NCBI GenBank assembly: GCA_902526795.1
Contig: CABZMF010000004.1
Location: 1-64,000, forward strand
DNA length: 64,000 nt
Direction: 5' to 3'
Source: an uncultured Fidelibacterota bacterium
Lineage (GTDB): Bacteria; Fidelibacterota; Marinisomatia; Marinisomatales; Marinisomataceae
A program made the translations under genes and the position numbers. The notes under the pieces are model-generated. The model was not told the DNA's origin and searched no databases. It was given only the letters and a program-made list of their open reading frames with translations. Below, piece after piece: positions 10,407 through 19,897 of this stretch. Each line of letters starts with the position of its first letter. Within the stretch, counting starts at the first letter, position 1.

Positions 10407-11504
10407 ATGAAAATTGGTATTCCTAAAGAAATTATTTCTCAAGAATATCGTGTTTCGGTTAATCCTGAAACAGCAAAGATGCTTCTTCAGGCTTCACACC
10501 ATGTATTTATAGAAACTGGTGCTGGTGTTGGCAGTGGTTATCGAGATAAAAACTATGAAGAAATTGGCTGTGAGGTTGTTTCTACAGCTGCTGAGGTTTT
10601 TGATCGTTCTGAACTCATAGTAAAAGTAAAAGAACCTTCTTTTGACGAAGTTGAGATGCTTGCTAATAAAGTAATATTTACATATTTACACCTTAGTTCT
10701 TCAAAAGAATTAACTCATAAATTGCTTGAACATAATGTTACTGGGCTTGCGTACGAAACAGTTGTAATCAATAATCAAACTCCTATGCTTAAACCAATGA
10801 GTGAAATTGCTGGTAGGTTAGCATTGCTTGACAGTATAGAATTATTAAAAAAGAGTAAAGGTGGTAAGGGTAAGCTTATTGCAGGTACAAGTTTGGCAGA
10901 ACCAGCAAATGTTTTAGTAATTGGAGGGGGAATTGTAGGGTTAAATGCTATGCAAATGAGCATAGGTCTCGGTGCCAATACAACTTTACTAGATTTAAAT
11001 AACGATTTATTAAAAGAAATCAAAAATAATTATCCACAAGTGAATGTTGCAGAATCTAGCGAACAAGTTATAAAAAACTTGTTGCCTATTATGGATATTG
11101 TTGTTGGCTCTGTACTTAAACCAGGAGGTAAGCCACCAATGGTAATTACTAAAGATATGTTAAGTTTAATGGAACCAAAATCTATATTATCCGATGTTTC
11201 TGTAGATCAAGGTGGATGTTTTGAAACATCTAGACCCACAACACACGATAATCCAACATATACAATTGATGATATTATTCATTATTGTGTAAGAAATATT
11301 CCCTCTGCTGTTCCATTTACAGCAACAAATGCACTAAATGAAGCTACTAAACCATTTATATTAAAATTTGCAAATTCTGGTTTAGATGGCTTATTGAATG
11401 ATGATAAACTCTTGATGGCCTTAAATACTTTTAAAGGTCAATTAACAAATAAAGAAGTAGCTATAGCTCATTCTTTAGAATTTTCAGATCTTAAAGAAAT
11501 TTAA
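10407..11504 (+). CDS. ald: alanine dehydrogenase
   Basis: MKIGIPKEIISQEYRVSVNPETA; GGGIVGLNA Rossmann motif. Confidence 0.96.
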   Translation: MKIGIPKEIISQEYRVSVNPETAKMLLQASHHVFIETGAGVGSGYRDKNYEEIGCEVVSTAAEVFDRSELIVKVKEPSFDEVEMLANKVIFTYLHLSSSKELTHKLLEHNVTGLAYETVVINNQTPMLKPMSEIAGRLALLDSIELLKKSKGGKGKLIAGTSLAEPANVLVIGGGIVGLNAMQMSIGLGANTTLLDLNNDLLKEIKNNYPQVNVAESSEQVIKNLLPIMDIVVGSVLKPGGKPPMVITKDMLSLMEPKSILSDVSVDQGGCFETSRPTTHDNPTYTIDDIIHYCVRNIPSAVPFTATNALNEATKPFILKFANSGLDGLLNDDKLLMALNTFKGQLTNKEVAIAHSLEFSDLKEI

Positions 11505-11566
11505 ATTCTTCAATTTACATCATTAAAGTATCACTTTAACCATTTTTTTTATATATTATTAGAGTT

Positions 11567-11914
11567 ATGCTTGAATCAAATACAAAACTATATTATAGTA
11601 TTAAAGAAGTAAGTGAAATGACTGAATTAAAGCCATATGTTTTGAGATACTGGGAATCTGAATTTCCAACCTTAAAACCATCAAAAAATAAGGCAGGAAA
11701 TAGAACTTATAAACAAAGAGATATTAAAGTTATCCTTGATATTAAGAAATTACTTTATGATAAAAAGTTTACCATAAAAGGAGCAGTTAGAGAGCTTAAA
11801 AATAAATCTATTGAACCAATTAATGATAGAAAATTATCAAATACACAGGTTTCTGCTTTAAATGAAATTAAAAATGAGTTAAAAAATATTTTAAATTTAC
11901 TAAATAGACATTAA
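11567..11914 (+). CDS. MerR-family transcriptional regulator
   Basis: YYSIKEVSEMTELKPYVLRYWESEFPTLKPSKNKAGNRTYKQRDI. Confidence 0.9.
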   Translation: MLESNTKLYYSIKEVSEMTELKPYVLRYWESEFPTLKPSKNKAGNRTYKQRDIKVILDIKKLLYDKKFTIKGAVRELKNKSIEPINDRKLSNTQVSALNEIKNELKNILNLLNRH

Positions 11915-11941
11915 GGGTAAGAGTCTATTATGGTAGCCACC

Positions 11942-11972
11942 AAAGCCTCTCATTTATTGAGAGGCTTTTTTA
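11942..11972 (+). terminator. rho-independent terminator
   Basis: AAAGCCTCTC-atttatt-GAGAGGCTTT plus T run. Confidence 0.85.
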
Positions 11973-12053
11973 TTTAATTTAATAATCTTTTATTGTTAAT
12001 TTTCTTTATGTATATACGCCATAAAAAAAGATTTTTTCCAACAAAGGATAATT

Positions 12054-12191
12054 GTGCGTATTTTTAATACAGTATTTATAGTTGTAGGTATATTTTTTGC
12101 TTCTTTTTTAATACCTGTTATAGGAGCTGTTGTATCTATACCTATGAGTTTACTAGGAGGATATTTATATTACAATTATGATAAAAATTAA
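12054..12191 (+). CDS. 45-aa hydrophobic microprotein (GTG start), overlapping msrA start
   Basis: VRIFNTVFIVVGIFFASFLIPVIGAVVSIPMSLLGGYLYYNYDKN*; below the ORF-track length cutoff; 14-nt overlap with the ATG at 12178. Confidence 0.45.
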   Translation: MRIFNTVFIVVGIFFASFLIPVIGAVVSIPMSLLGGYLYYNYDKN

Positions 12192-12720
12192 AACATATAT
12201 AATAGTTATTATTTCAATAATGGGGTTAGTTATGGCGAGTGACAATGATAATAAAAAAGCCGTTTTTGCAGCGGGTTGTTTTTGGGGTGTAGAATCTACA
12301 TTCCAACAAATGGATGGAGTTAAATCTACTTCTGTTGGTTATACAGGGGGTAAGGTTAAAAATCCGTCATATGAGCTTGTATGTACTGGTTTAACCGGAC
12401 ATGCTGAGGCTGTTGAAGTAGAATACGATCCAAATATCATATCATTTGATAAATTAGTTGATACCTTTTTCCTACTTCATGATCCAACTACTATGAATCG
12501 TCAAGGGCCAGACATTGGAACGCAATATCGCTCAGCTGCATATTTTTCAGATGAAAAAGAAAAACTCATAATTGAAAATAAAATAAATTCACTAAATGAG
12601 TCTGGAAAATTTAAATCAAAAATAGTTACAGAAATTGAAGAAATTGCAGAATTCTATGATGCAGAAGATTATCACCAAGATTATTACAAAAAAAGAGGAA
12701 TTGACGGATGTGCACTCTAA
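12178..12720 (+). CDS. msrA: peptide-methionine (S)-S-oxide reductase MsrA, exported form
   Basis: AAGCFWGVESTFQQMDGVKSTSVGYTGG; N-terminal signal-like segment. Confidence 0.96.
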   Translation: MIKIKTYIIVIISIMGLVMASDNDNKKAVFAAGCFWGVESTFQQMDGVKSTSVGYTGGKVKNPSYELVCTGLTGHAEAVEVEYDPNIISFDKLVDTFFLLHDPTTMNRQGPDIGTQYRSAAYFSDEKEKLIIENKINSLNESGKFKSKIVTEIEEIAEFYDAEDYHQDYYKKRGIDGCAL

Positions 12721-12733
12721 GGGAGGATAAAAA

Positions 12734-13255
12734 ATGATAAATAAAAAATATGCTTATGTACTTGCTGTTCTATTGTTGTTTGTTTTTACAACTGATTTAA
12801 ATGGACAGTTTAGAAGAAAAAAAGTAAAACTTAGTCAAACAAACAAGATTGAAGAGTTCATAAATGATTATATACAAGATCCATTTATGGTTGAACACAT
12901 TCAATCACTTCAGTCTGAGTTAGTTAAAATTGGATTTGAAATTCTTCCTCCTGAAACTGATGGAGATATGGAAGTATTGATAAACTTTGAGGACTTTAAT
13001 TTTGATCCATACTATGGCTCCACAGCAGATCCTAAAACATCTCATATTATTTTTAGAGATCCTAAAACAAAAAAGGTATTAGCGAAGTTCCAAGCTAATC
13101 AAGTGCTTGCTGATGATGAATATAGTGGTCCAATGACTAATGCTTTTGGGAGCACAACTTCAAACAATATGGGATATGGTACATCTACAGATCAACCAAT
13201 TGACGTTAATGCAATAATTCTTGATTGGATGAAGCAAGTTAAGAACTTCTATTAA
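12734..13255 (+). CDS. hypothetical secreted protein
   Basis: Signal peptide-like N-term; intact ORF between msrA and leuS. Confidence 0.6.
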   Translation: MINKKYAYVLAVLLLFVFTTDLNGQFRRKKVKLSQTNKIEEFINDYIQDPFMVEHIQSLQSELVKIGFEILPPETDGDMEVLINFEDFNFDPYYGSTADPKTSHIIFRDPKTKKVLAKFQANQVLADDEYSGPMTNAFGSTTSNNMGYGTSTDQPIDVNAIILDWMKQVKNFY

Positions 13256-13257
13256 AT

Positions 13258-15699
13258 TTGAGTTATAATCATAAATCTATAGAGAGTAAATGGCAAAAAT
13301 TTTGGTTAGAAAATCAAACTTTTAAGTCTGAAGATGCATCCAGTAGTAAACCTAAGTATTATGTTCTTGATATGTTTCCATATCCTTCAGGTGCAGGTCT
13401 TCATGTTGGTCATGCTCTAGGATATGTAGCAACGGACATTGTTGCGCGCTATAAGCGCATGAAAGGCTTTAATGTTCTCCATCCAATGGGTTGGGATGCA
13501 TTTGGTCTACCAGCAGAGCAATATGCTATCAAAACAGGTACTCATCCTAAAGTAACAACTCAACAAAATGTAGAAAACTTTAAAAAACAAATAAACAGTC
13601 TGGGTTTTTCATATGATTGGTCAAAAGAAATAAATACTACAGATCCAGGGTATTACAAATGGACTCAGTGGATATTTATGCAACTTTTTAAAAAAGGTTT
13701 GGCATTTGAACAAGAAGTTGCTGTTAACTGGTGTCCTGAATTGAAAACTGTTCTTGCTAACGAAGAAGTAGTTAATGGAAAATCTGATATTGGGGGTCAC
13801 CCTGTAATAAGACTTCCAATGAAGCAGTGGATATTAAAAATTACAGATTATGCAGAGTCGCTTTTAAACGGATTAGATGATTTAGATTGGCCAGAAAATA
13901 TAAAAGAACTTCAAAAAAACTGGATTGGTAGATCTGAAGGTGTTGAATTAGGTTTTAAAATTGATGGTAGTAACGATTTAATAAATGTATATACTACAAG
14001 ACCTGATACACTTTTTGGAGCATCTTATATGGTTTTAGCTCCAGAACATACATTAATTCATTCATTAGTTTCAAATAAACAAAGAGAAGAGGTGGAGTCA
14101 TATATTGAAAAAACTAAAAAGAAATCTGACTTTGATAGAACAGAAATTAACAAAGATAAAACTGGTGTTTTTACAGGCTCGTATGCAATAAATCCATTTA
14201 CTAGAGAAAAAATTGAAATTTGGATAGCTGATTATGTATTAATTAGTTATGGAACAGGAGCAATCATGGCAGTTCCTGGACACGATGAAAGAGATTGGGA
14301 TTTTGCATCTAAATACAATCTTCCTATCGTTGAAGTTGTTGAAGGGGGAGATGTATCTAAAGCAGCATTCACTGCAAGAGGTAATTCAAAAATTATAAAT
14401 TCCTCGAACGAAAAAACCTTATCATTAGATGGTTTGAGTGTAGATAAAGCTATTAAAAAGGCAATTTTATATATCGAGAAAAATTCAATTGGAAAAGCTA
14501 CAGTAAATTACAAACTAAGAGATTGGTTGTTTTCTAGACAAAGATATTGGGGAGAACCTTTTCCGTTGATTCACAAAGATGATGCAGTAGAATTAGTTCC
14601 AGAAAAAGATTTGCCTGTAATGCTTCCTGAAGTTGAAAATTATAAACCATCAGATGATGGTAAGTCTCCATTATCTTTAATTGATAATTGGGTTGAAGTA
14701 AAAGATAAAAATGCAAATATTATTGGACTTAGAGAAACTAATACTATGCCACAATGGGCAGGATCATGTTGGTATTTTTTAAGATTCACTGATCCAGACA
14801 ACACAAATGAAGCTTGGTCAAAAGAAAATGAAAACTATTGGATGCCAGTAGATTTGTACATAGGTGGACAAGAACATGCAGTACTTCATTTATTGTATTC
14901 AAGATTTTGGCATCATGTTTTATATGATTTAGGTTTGGTTTCTTCAAAAGAACCATTCAAAAAATTATATAATCAAGGAATGATTTTGGGGGATGATGGT
15001 ACAAAAATGAGTAAGTCTCGAGATAACGTAATAAATCCTGAGGAAATTATGGATAAATATGGTTCTGATTCAATGAGACTGTACGAAATGTTTATGGGTC
15101 CTTTAAATAAATCAAAACCTTGGAGTACAAAAGGTTTACAAGGTTGCTATAGATTTTTAAATAAATTATGGTCAATTATCGTTAATGAAAATGGCGATTT
15201 GTCTTCAAAAATTGTCGATAAAGATGAAGAAGATAAAGATACGCTATTTCTACATCATCAGACTATTAAAAAATTGGCTGATGATATCGAAAACTTGCAT
15301 TTTAATACTGCAGTATCTCAACTCATGATTTATTGCAATCATTTACAAAAATGTAATACAATCTCTAAAAAGCTTATTGAGGAACTAGTTATAATATCAA
15401 GCCCGTTTGTACCACATCTTTCTGAAGAGTTTTGGAGTTTATTAGGTCATTCTGAAACTATTACATATCAGTCGTGGCCACAATTTGATGATAATTTATT
15501 ACAATTAGATAAAGTTACAGTAATCGTTCAGGTAAACGGTAAGCTTAGAGCTAACATAAATATTCCAAAAGATTCAGTAGAAAAAGATGTTGTAACAGAA
15601 GCACTTTCAATTGATAATGTAGATAAATATACTTCAGATGGCGATATTGTAAAAACAATTTATGTTCCAAACAGATTACTGAATTTTGTTGTAAAGTAA
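13258..15699 (+). CDS. leuS: leucyl-tRNA synthetase (TTG start)
   Basis: MFPYPSGAGLHVGHALGYVATDIVARYKRMKG; KMSKSRDNV. Confidence 0.98.
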   Translation: MSYNHKSIESKWQKFWLENQTFKSEDASSSKPKYYVLDMFPYPSGAGLHVGHALGYVATDIVARYKRMKGFNVLHPMGWDAFGLPAEQYAIKTGTHPKVTTQQNVENFKKQINSLGFSYDWSKEINTTDPGYYKWTQWIFMQLFKKGLAFEQEVAVNWCPELKTVLANEEVVNGKSDIGGHPVIRLPMKQWILKITDYAESLLNGLDDLDWPENIKELQKNWIGRSEGVELGFKIDGSNDLINVYTTRPDTLFGASYMVLAPEHTLIHSLVSNKQREEVESYIEKTKKKSDFDRTEINKDKTGVFTGSYAINPFTREKIEIWIADYVLISYGTGAIMAVPGHDERDWDFASKYNLPIVEVVEGGDVSKAAFTARGNSKIINSSNEKTLSLDGLSVDKAIKKAILYIEKNSIGKATVNYKLRDWLFSRQRYWGEPFPLIHKDDAVELVPEKDLPVMLPEVENYKPSDDGKSPLSLIDNWVEVKDKNANIIGLRETNTMPQWAGSCWYFLRFTDPDNTNEAWSKENENYWMPVDLYIGGQEHAVLHLLYSRFWHHVLYDLGLVSSKEPFKKLYNQGMILGDDGTKMSKSRDNVINPEEIMDKYGSDSMRLYEMFMGPLNKSKPWSTKGLQGCYRFLNKLWSIIVNENGDLSSKIVDKDEEDKDTLFLHHQTIKKLADDIENLHFNTAVSQLMIYCNHLQKCNTISKKLIEELVIISSPFVPHLSEEFWSLLGHSETITYQSWPQFDDNLLQLDKVTVIVQVNGKLRANINIPKDSVEKDVVTEALSIDNVDKYTSDGDIVKTIYVPNRLLNFVVK

Positions 15700-16347
15700 A
15701 TCAGTACCTTTGGACATAATCCAGATTGTACCAAGCAAGCTTAATACAGCAATTTTTTGATAGGTAGCGTGAAGTGTTAATGCTTCTATAGATTTCCATG
15801 GAGGAGGGCCTATCTCAAGAAATATTATATATCCTAAAACGATCATTGAGCACGTTAATATGGAGTAAGTAACGTATTTAAGGCCTTTAGAGTAAAAAAG
15901 ATAACCGTATATGCTTAAAGTTACAAAAGAGCAATTAAACACCGAATTTGCGAATAAAATATGAAGAAAATATAAAGAAGGTACATCTGCAGGAGTTATA
16001 ATAACTCCGAGTAAACTTATAGATCCTATTGCAGCAGAAATCTTAGCTAAAATAGTTACTTTCGGTTTATCACTTTTAAAATAATCTGCGGCATTGTATA
16101 AAAAATAGAACGCTCCAAACACTTGAATAAGCATACCAAGTATGAAAAAAGATAGAGATATCGTATTATCGTCACCAGAATGACTTGTAGTTCTTCCTAA
16201 ATCGCTAATAAAATTAGAAAAGAAATTATAGTAGGGTGTTTGTTTATTTATGTAATTACCACCACCATAAAAAATCGCTGCAGTAGTAAGACTAGCGAGG
16301 AAGGATAGAATAAATCTTCTTGTATTTTTTCCTAAGTTTTTTCTCAT
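15676..16347 (-). CDS. multi-TM membrane protein, DUF998-like
   Basis: Six or so hydrophobic helices; NFISDLGRT near the N-term as in DUF998-type proteins. Confidence 0.6.
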   Translation of the reverse strand: MRKNLGKNTRRFILSFLASLTTAAIFYGGGNYINKQTPYYNFFSNFISDLGRTTSHSGDDNTISLSFFILGMLIQVFGAFYFLYNAADYFKSDKPKVTILAKISAAIGSISLLGVIITPADVPSLYFLHILFANSVFNCSFVTLSIYGYLFYSKGLKYVTYSILTCSMIVLGYIIFLEIGPPPWKSIEALTLHATYQKIAVLSLLGTIWIMSKGTDLLYNKIQ

Positions 16348-16415
16348 ATATATCTAATTATACATAATCTTTATTATGCGTAAATAACTGATAAACAGCT
16401 ATGTTACAGCATATT

Positions 16416-18752
16416 TTAACTTAAATATAGTTTTTCTTGGACGCTAATGAATATTTGCCTTATATCGTCAATATCGCCTAGTTTTATCCTAGCATTTTTA
16501 ATTGTTTGATACTTTAAATTAATTAGTTTAGGAAGTTTCTCATTATCGAGTTCTTTAAAGCCATGATTTATATATTGATCTAATATAAAATGAGCAAATT
16601 CTTTCTTTTTATCTAAAAAGTTTAACTTTGACTTAGCATAATTTGCTCTTTCTTTTCTTGTTTTTGGTAGAGAGTTAAATGATATATAGGATAAAACATC
16701 ATATATATCACTATCAACAGCTTTTATTATTTCTCTTAATTCTTCAAGTTGTGATTCAGAATATCCGTTTTTATTAAGAACATCTAACAATTCACTTCGT
16801 GTATCAGGTTTTGACCATAAAACTCTTAAATCTTGCTCTGATTTAAATAATTTTGGTAAATCTTGAAAGAGTAATTTGACAAATTGTTCTGCAGTTATTG
16901 GTCGACCTTCACTATCCCAAAATGAGGTTTGTTTGGTCACTTGCAGTTCACGTACATTATCTTCACTTAGCTGAATTTGAAGCTTTACTTTTGGCTCTTC
17001 ATCTTCAGTAGTTGAAGGGTCTTTGTCAACAATAATAGGGTCATTAGGTGTTGCTGACGAAGTTGGCTCTGGTTCCATTGGTTCCCCGTCCCATTCAGGA
17101 TCTAGAAAATGCTTATAAGCACCTTCATAATCAAAAATAGTAAAGTAATTTTTATCATCAAATAATCGTGTTCCTCTTCCTATGATCTGCTTGAATTCTA
17201 TCATTGAATTTACTGGACGCATTAAGACAATATTCTTTAGTTCAGGACAGTCTACTCCCGTACTTAATTTTTGTGAGGTTGTTAAAATGGTTGGATATTT
17301 TTTTTCATTATCCTGAAAGTCTCTTAGATGTTGCTCTCCTAACGCTCCTTCATCTGCTGTGACACGATGACAAAAATCAGAGTGTGGATTTGGATTTAAT
17401 TGATTAACCAAATTGCGTACTAAAGCTGCATGATCTTGAGTTGCACAAAAAATAATAGTTTTATCAAGCGGATTCATTTCTTTTAAGAATTCTTTCACCC
17501 TAAATGCTTCACGTTCTTTGATGACAATATTGCGATTAAAATCTGATTCCGTATAAAGCTTACCTTCTTCTACTTCTCCTTCAACTACGGCATTTTCCCC
17601 AGTGTGAATATACTGGTCAATATTGCTATGAATTTGACGCACTTTAAACGGAGTTAAGTATCCATCATTAATACCATCTTTTAAGGAATAAGTATAGATA
17701 GGCTCCCCAAAATAAGCATACGTATCAATATTATCCGTACGCTTCGGAGTTGCAGTCAATCCTAATTGCACTGCTGAACTAAAGTATTGCATAATAGCAC
17801 GCCAATTACTTTCATCACTTGCCCCACCACGATGACACTCATCAATGATAATAAAATCAAAGAAATCTTCAGGATACTGGCCAAAAAATGGGGTGTCATT
17901 TTCTCCTGACATAAAGGTTTGAAAGATAGTAAAAAAGATACTACCATTGGTTGGTACTTTTCCTTGAGAACGAATTTCACCTGGACGAATGCGTACCAAG
18001 GCATCATCCTCAAAAGCAGAAAAGGAATTATACGCTTGATCTGCTAGCAAATTACGGTCAGCCAAAAATAAGATGCGAGGTAAACGCTTTCCGTCTTCCT
18101 GAAGATTCCAGCGCTTATTAAATAATTTCCAAGCAATTTGGAAAGCAATTGCAGTTTTCCCAGTCCCAGTAGCCAAGGTTAATAACATACGTTTTTTTCC
18201 ATTGGAAATAGCTTGCAAGGCACGATCTATTGCAATTTGTTGATAATATCTTGGTGACCAAGTACCATTCTTATTTTCAAATGGTACGGTACTAAATTCT
18301 TCTCGCCACTTAGTTGCTTGTGGATTTAACGCTTTTTCTGCACCAAAAGTATTATTCCATAATTCTTCAGGAGTGGGAAAACGATCTACATCTCCCTCTT
18401 TTCCAGTATCCATATCCATGGCATAGATTTTTTTTCCATTGGTTGCATAAGTAAAACGAATTTGAAGCTTGGTTGCATAATTTTTTGCTTGAGATACGCC
18501 TGCAGTGTAATCCAATGATGCTTTTTTCGCTTCTATGACTGCTAAGGGTGTATTTTTATACTCTAAGACATAGTCTGCATCCAGTTTTGTTGCACGCTGA
18601 TTATTATGGCCAACAAGCCTTCCAATAGATATAGGAACCTCTTCTCTAATACGTGCACCATCTTTGCTCCATCCAGCCTCAATTAACTTAGGTAAGATAA
18701 AATTAGTTCGAGTTTCTTGCTCGTTACGTACCCAGCTTTTATCTCTAGTCAT
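16416..18752 (-). CDS. hsdR: type I restriction endonuclease subunit R
   Basis: N-terminal nuclease (DYVLEYKNTPLAVIEAKK); ATGTGKT; DECHRGG; LTATPKRTDN; IGRGTRLF. Confidence 0.96.
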   Translation of the reverse strand: MTRDKSWVRNEQETRTNFILPKLIEAGWSKDGARIREEVPISIGRLVGHNNQRATKLDADYVLEYKNTPLAVIEAKKASLDYTAGVSQAKNYATKLQIRFTYATNGKKIYAMDMDTGKEGDVDRFPTPEELWNNTFGAEKALNPQATKWREEFSTVPFENKNGTWSPRYYQQIAIDRALQAISNGKKRMLLTLATGTGKTAIAFQIAWKLFNKRWNLQEDGKRLPRILFLADRNLLADQAYNSFSAFEDDALVRIRPGEIRSQGKVPTNGSIFFTIFQTFMSGENDTPFFGQYPEDFFDFIIIDECHRGGASDESNWRAIMQYFSSAVQLGLTATPKRTDNIDTYAYFGEPIYTYSLKDGINDGYLTPFKVRQIHSNIDQYIHTGENAVVEGEVEEGKLYTESDFNRNIVIKEREAFRVKEFLKEMNPLDKTIIFCATQDHAALVRNLVNQLNPNPHSDFCHRVTADEGALGEQHLRDFQDNEKKYPTILTTSQKLSTGVDCPELKNIVLMRPVNSMIEFKQIIGRGTRLFDDKNYFTIFDYEGAYKHFLDPEWDGEPMEPEPTSSATPNDPIIVDKDPSTTEDEEPKVKLQIQLSEDNVRELQVTKQTSFWDSEGRPITAEQFVKLLFQDLPKLFKSEQDLRVLWSKPDTRSELLDVLNKNGYSESQLEELREIIKAVDSDIYDVLSYISFNSLPKTRKERANYAKSKLNFLDKKKEFAHFILDQYINHGFKELDNEKLPKLINLKYQTIKNARIKLGDIDDIRQIFISVQEKLYLS

Positions 18753-19897
18753 AATTCTCCATTGAAGGCTTTTTCTAGAATGGATTGTTTAAGTTTATCT
18801 AGGGCATCTAGTTCTTGTTGGTAGTTATACTGAAGTTTTTTAGTATCAGATTTAATCTTAGCTGAATTGATTGCAATCTCATTTTGTTTTTCAATGGATA
18901 ATGGAAATCTAATTGAAAAATTATTTTGCAGTTTTAATCTTGAGAGCTCTGTTTGACCACTTGAACCTTGACCACTTTTTTGAATCTGTTTTTCTAAATT
19001 TATGATTGCAAATCCAAAATATTTTAGTACAAAAAATTTAGGTTTAGGTCTTAATACTGTCACATGAGTATCAATCGTAGCTCTTTCTTTTGGTAGATTA
19101 ATTATTTGTGCTACTCTTCCTAGTGTTCCAACTCCAGTTGAGTTTACTAAAACATCTCCCTCAATAATAATTCTTTCAATATTAACTGGTTTTGCATCAT
19201 TATTGTGTTTTCTGGATAATGAGAAGTCAACTTTATGATTTCTTATGCATTTTTGGTTTATAACAGTTAAGCCATCATCACCGTCGATATATTTTGGTGC
19301 AATTCCTCTTTTTATCATAGTACAAACTTCGCCCAAATTCTTTATTGTCCAGTCATCACCTTCTTGACTTAACATTTCATTCAATTTACTCTGAAATAAA
19401 TCCTCCGCATTCTGAATATTCTGCTCCACATTTTGAATCGCTTTTTCAACTCGTTCCATGCAGGTATCAAGTTTTTTTACAATACGTTTTTGCTCATCAA
19501 GAGAATCAACAAATTTAAATTTCATTTTTCTAAAATTCTTAACGTCTAGATTTTTTTGAGCAGTTCCTCTACCAAGATTATAAATATCTTTTGATCTATG
19601 AAGTAGTTGATATCCAAGAAAGTCATTTAATAGATTATACTCTTTTTTTGATGACAATGAGAGACCACTATCATTGAGAAAAAACTTTCCTGAAACAAAT
19701 CTGGTACAATTTTCGGACATTCCAAATCTTGAAACAATAAATACACTCTCACGATTGAATTTATCAATATAAAATGTTTTTCCTCCTCCCCCATAAACTG
19801 GGTACTCGCTACCTGCGTCCCTCTTTCGAGTAACCCTCGTACCATATTCTATATCACAAAGAGAATCAAGCGCAACTGATCTTAATCTATGTTTCAT
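18749..19897 (-). CDS. hsdS: type I RM specificity subunit S, two TRDs
   Basis: Two target-recognition domains separated by helical conserved regions (EQKRIVKKLD; LDKLKQSILEKAFNGEL); 4-nt overlaps with hsdR and hsdM. Confidence 0.94.
   Translation of the reverse strand: MKHRLRSVALDSLCDIEYGTRVTRKRDAGSEYPVYGGGGKTFYIDKFNRESVFIVSRFGMSENCTRFVSGKFFLNDSGLSLSSKKEYNLLNDFLGYQLLHRSKDIYNLGRGTAQKNLDVKNFRKMKFKFVDSLDEQKRIVKKLDTCMERVEKAIQNVEQNIQNAEDLFQSKLNEMLSQEGDDWTIKNLGEVCTMIKRGIAPKYIDGDDGLTVINQKCIRNHKVDFSLSRKHNNDAKPVNIERIIIEGDVLVNSTGVGTLGRVAQIINLPKERATIDTHVTVLRPKPKFFVLKYFGFAIINLEKQIQKSGQGSSGQTELSRLKLQNNFSIRFPLSIEKQNEIAINSAKIKSDTKKLQYNYQQELDALDKLKQSILEKAFNGEL

Noticed and set aside
11915-11972. Possible tRNA-like sequence after the MerR gene (GGGTAAGAGTCTATTATGGTAGCC)
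   Set aside because: No cloverleaf or T-loop consensus; the region is a terminator hairpin only
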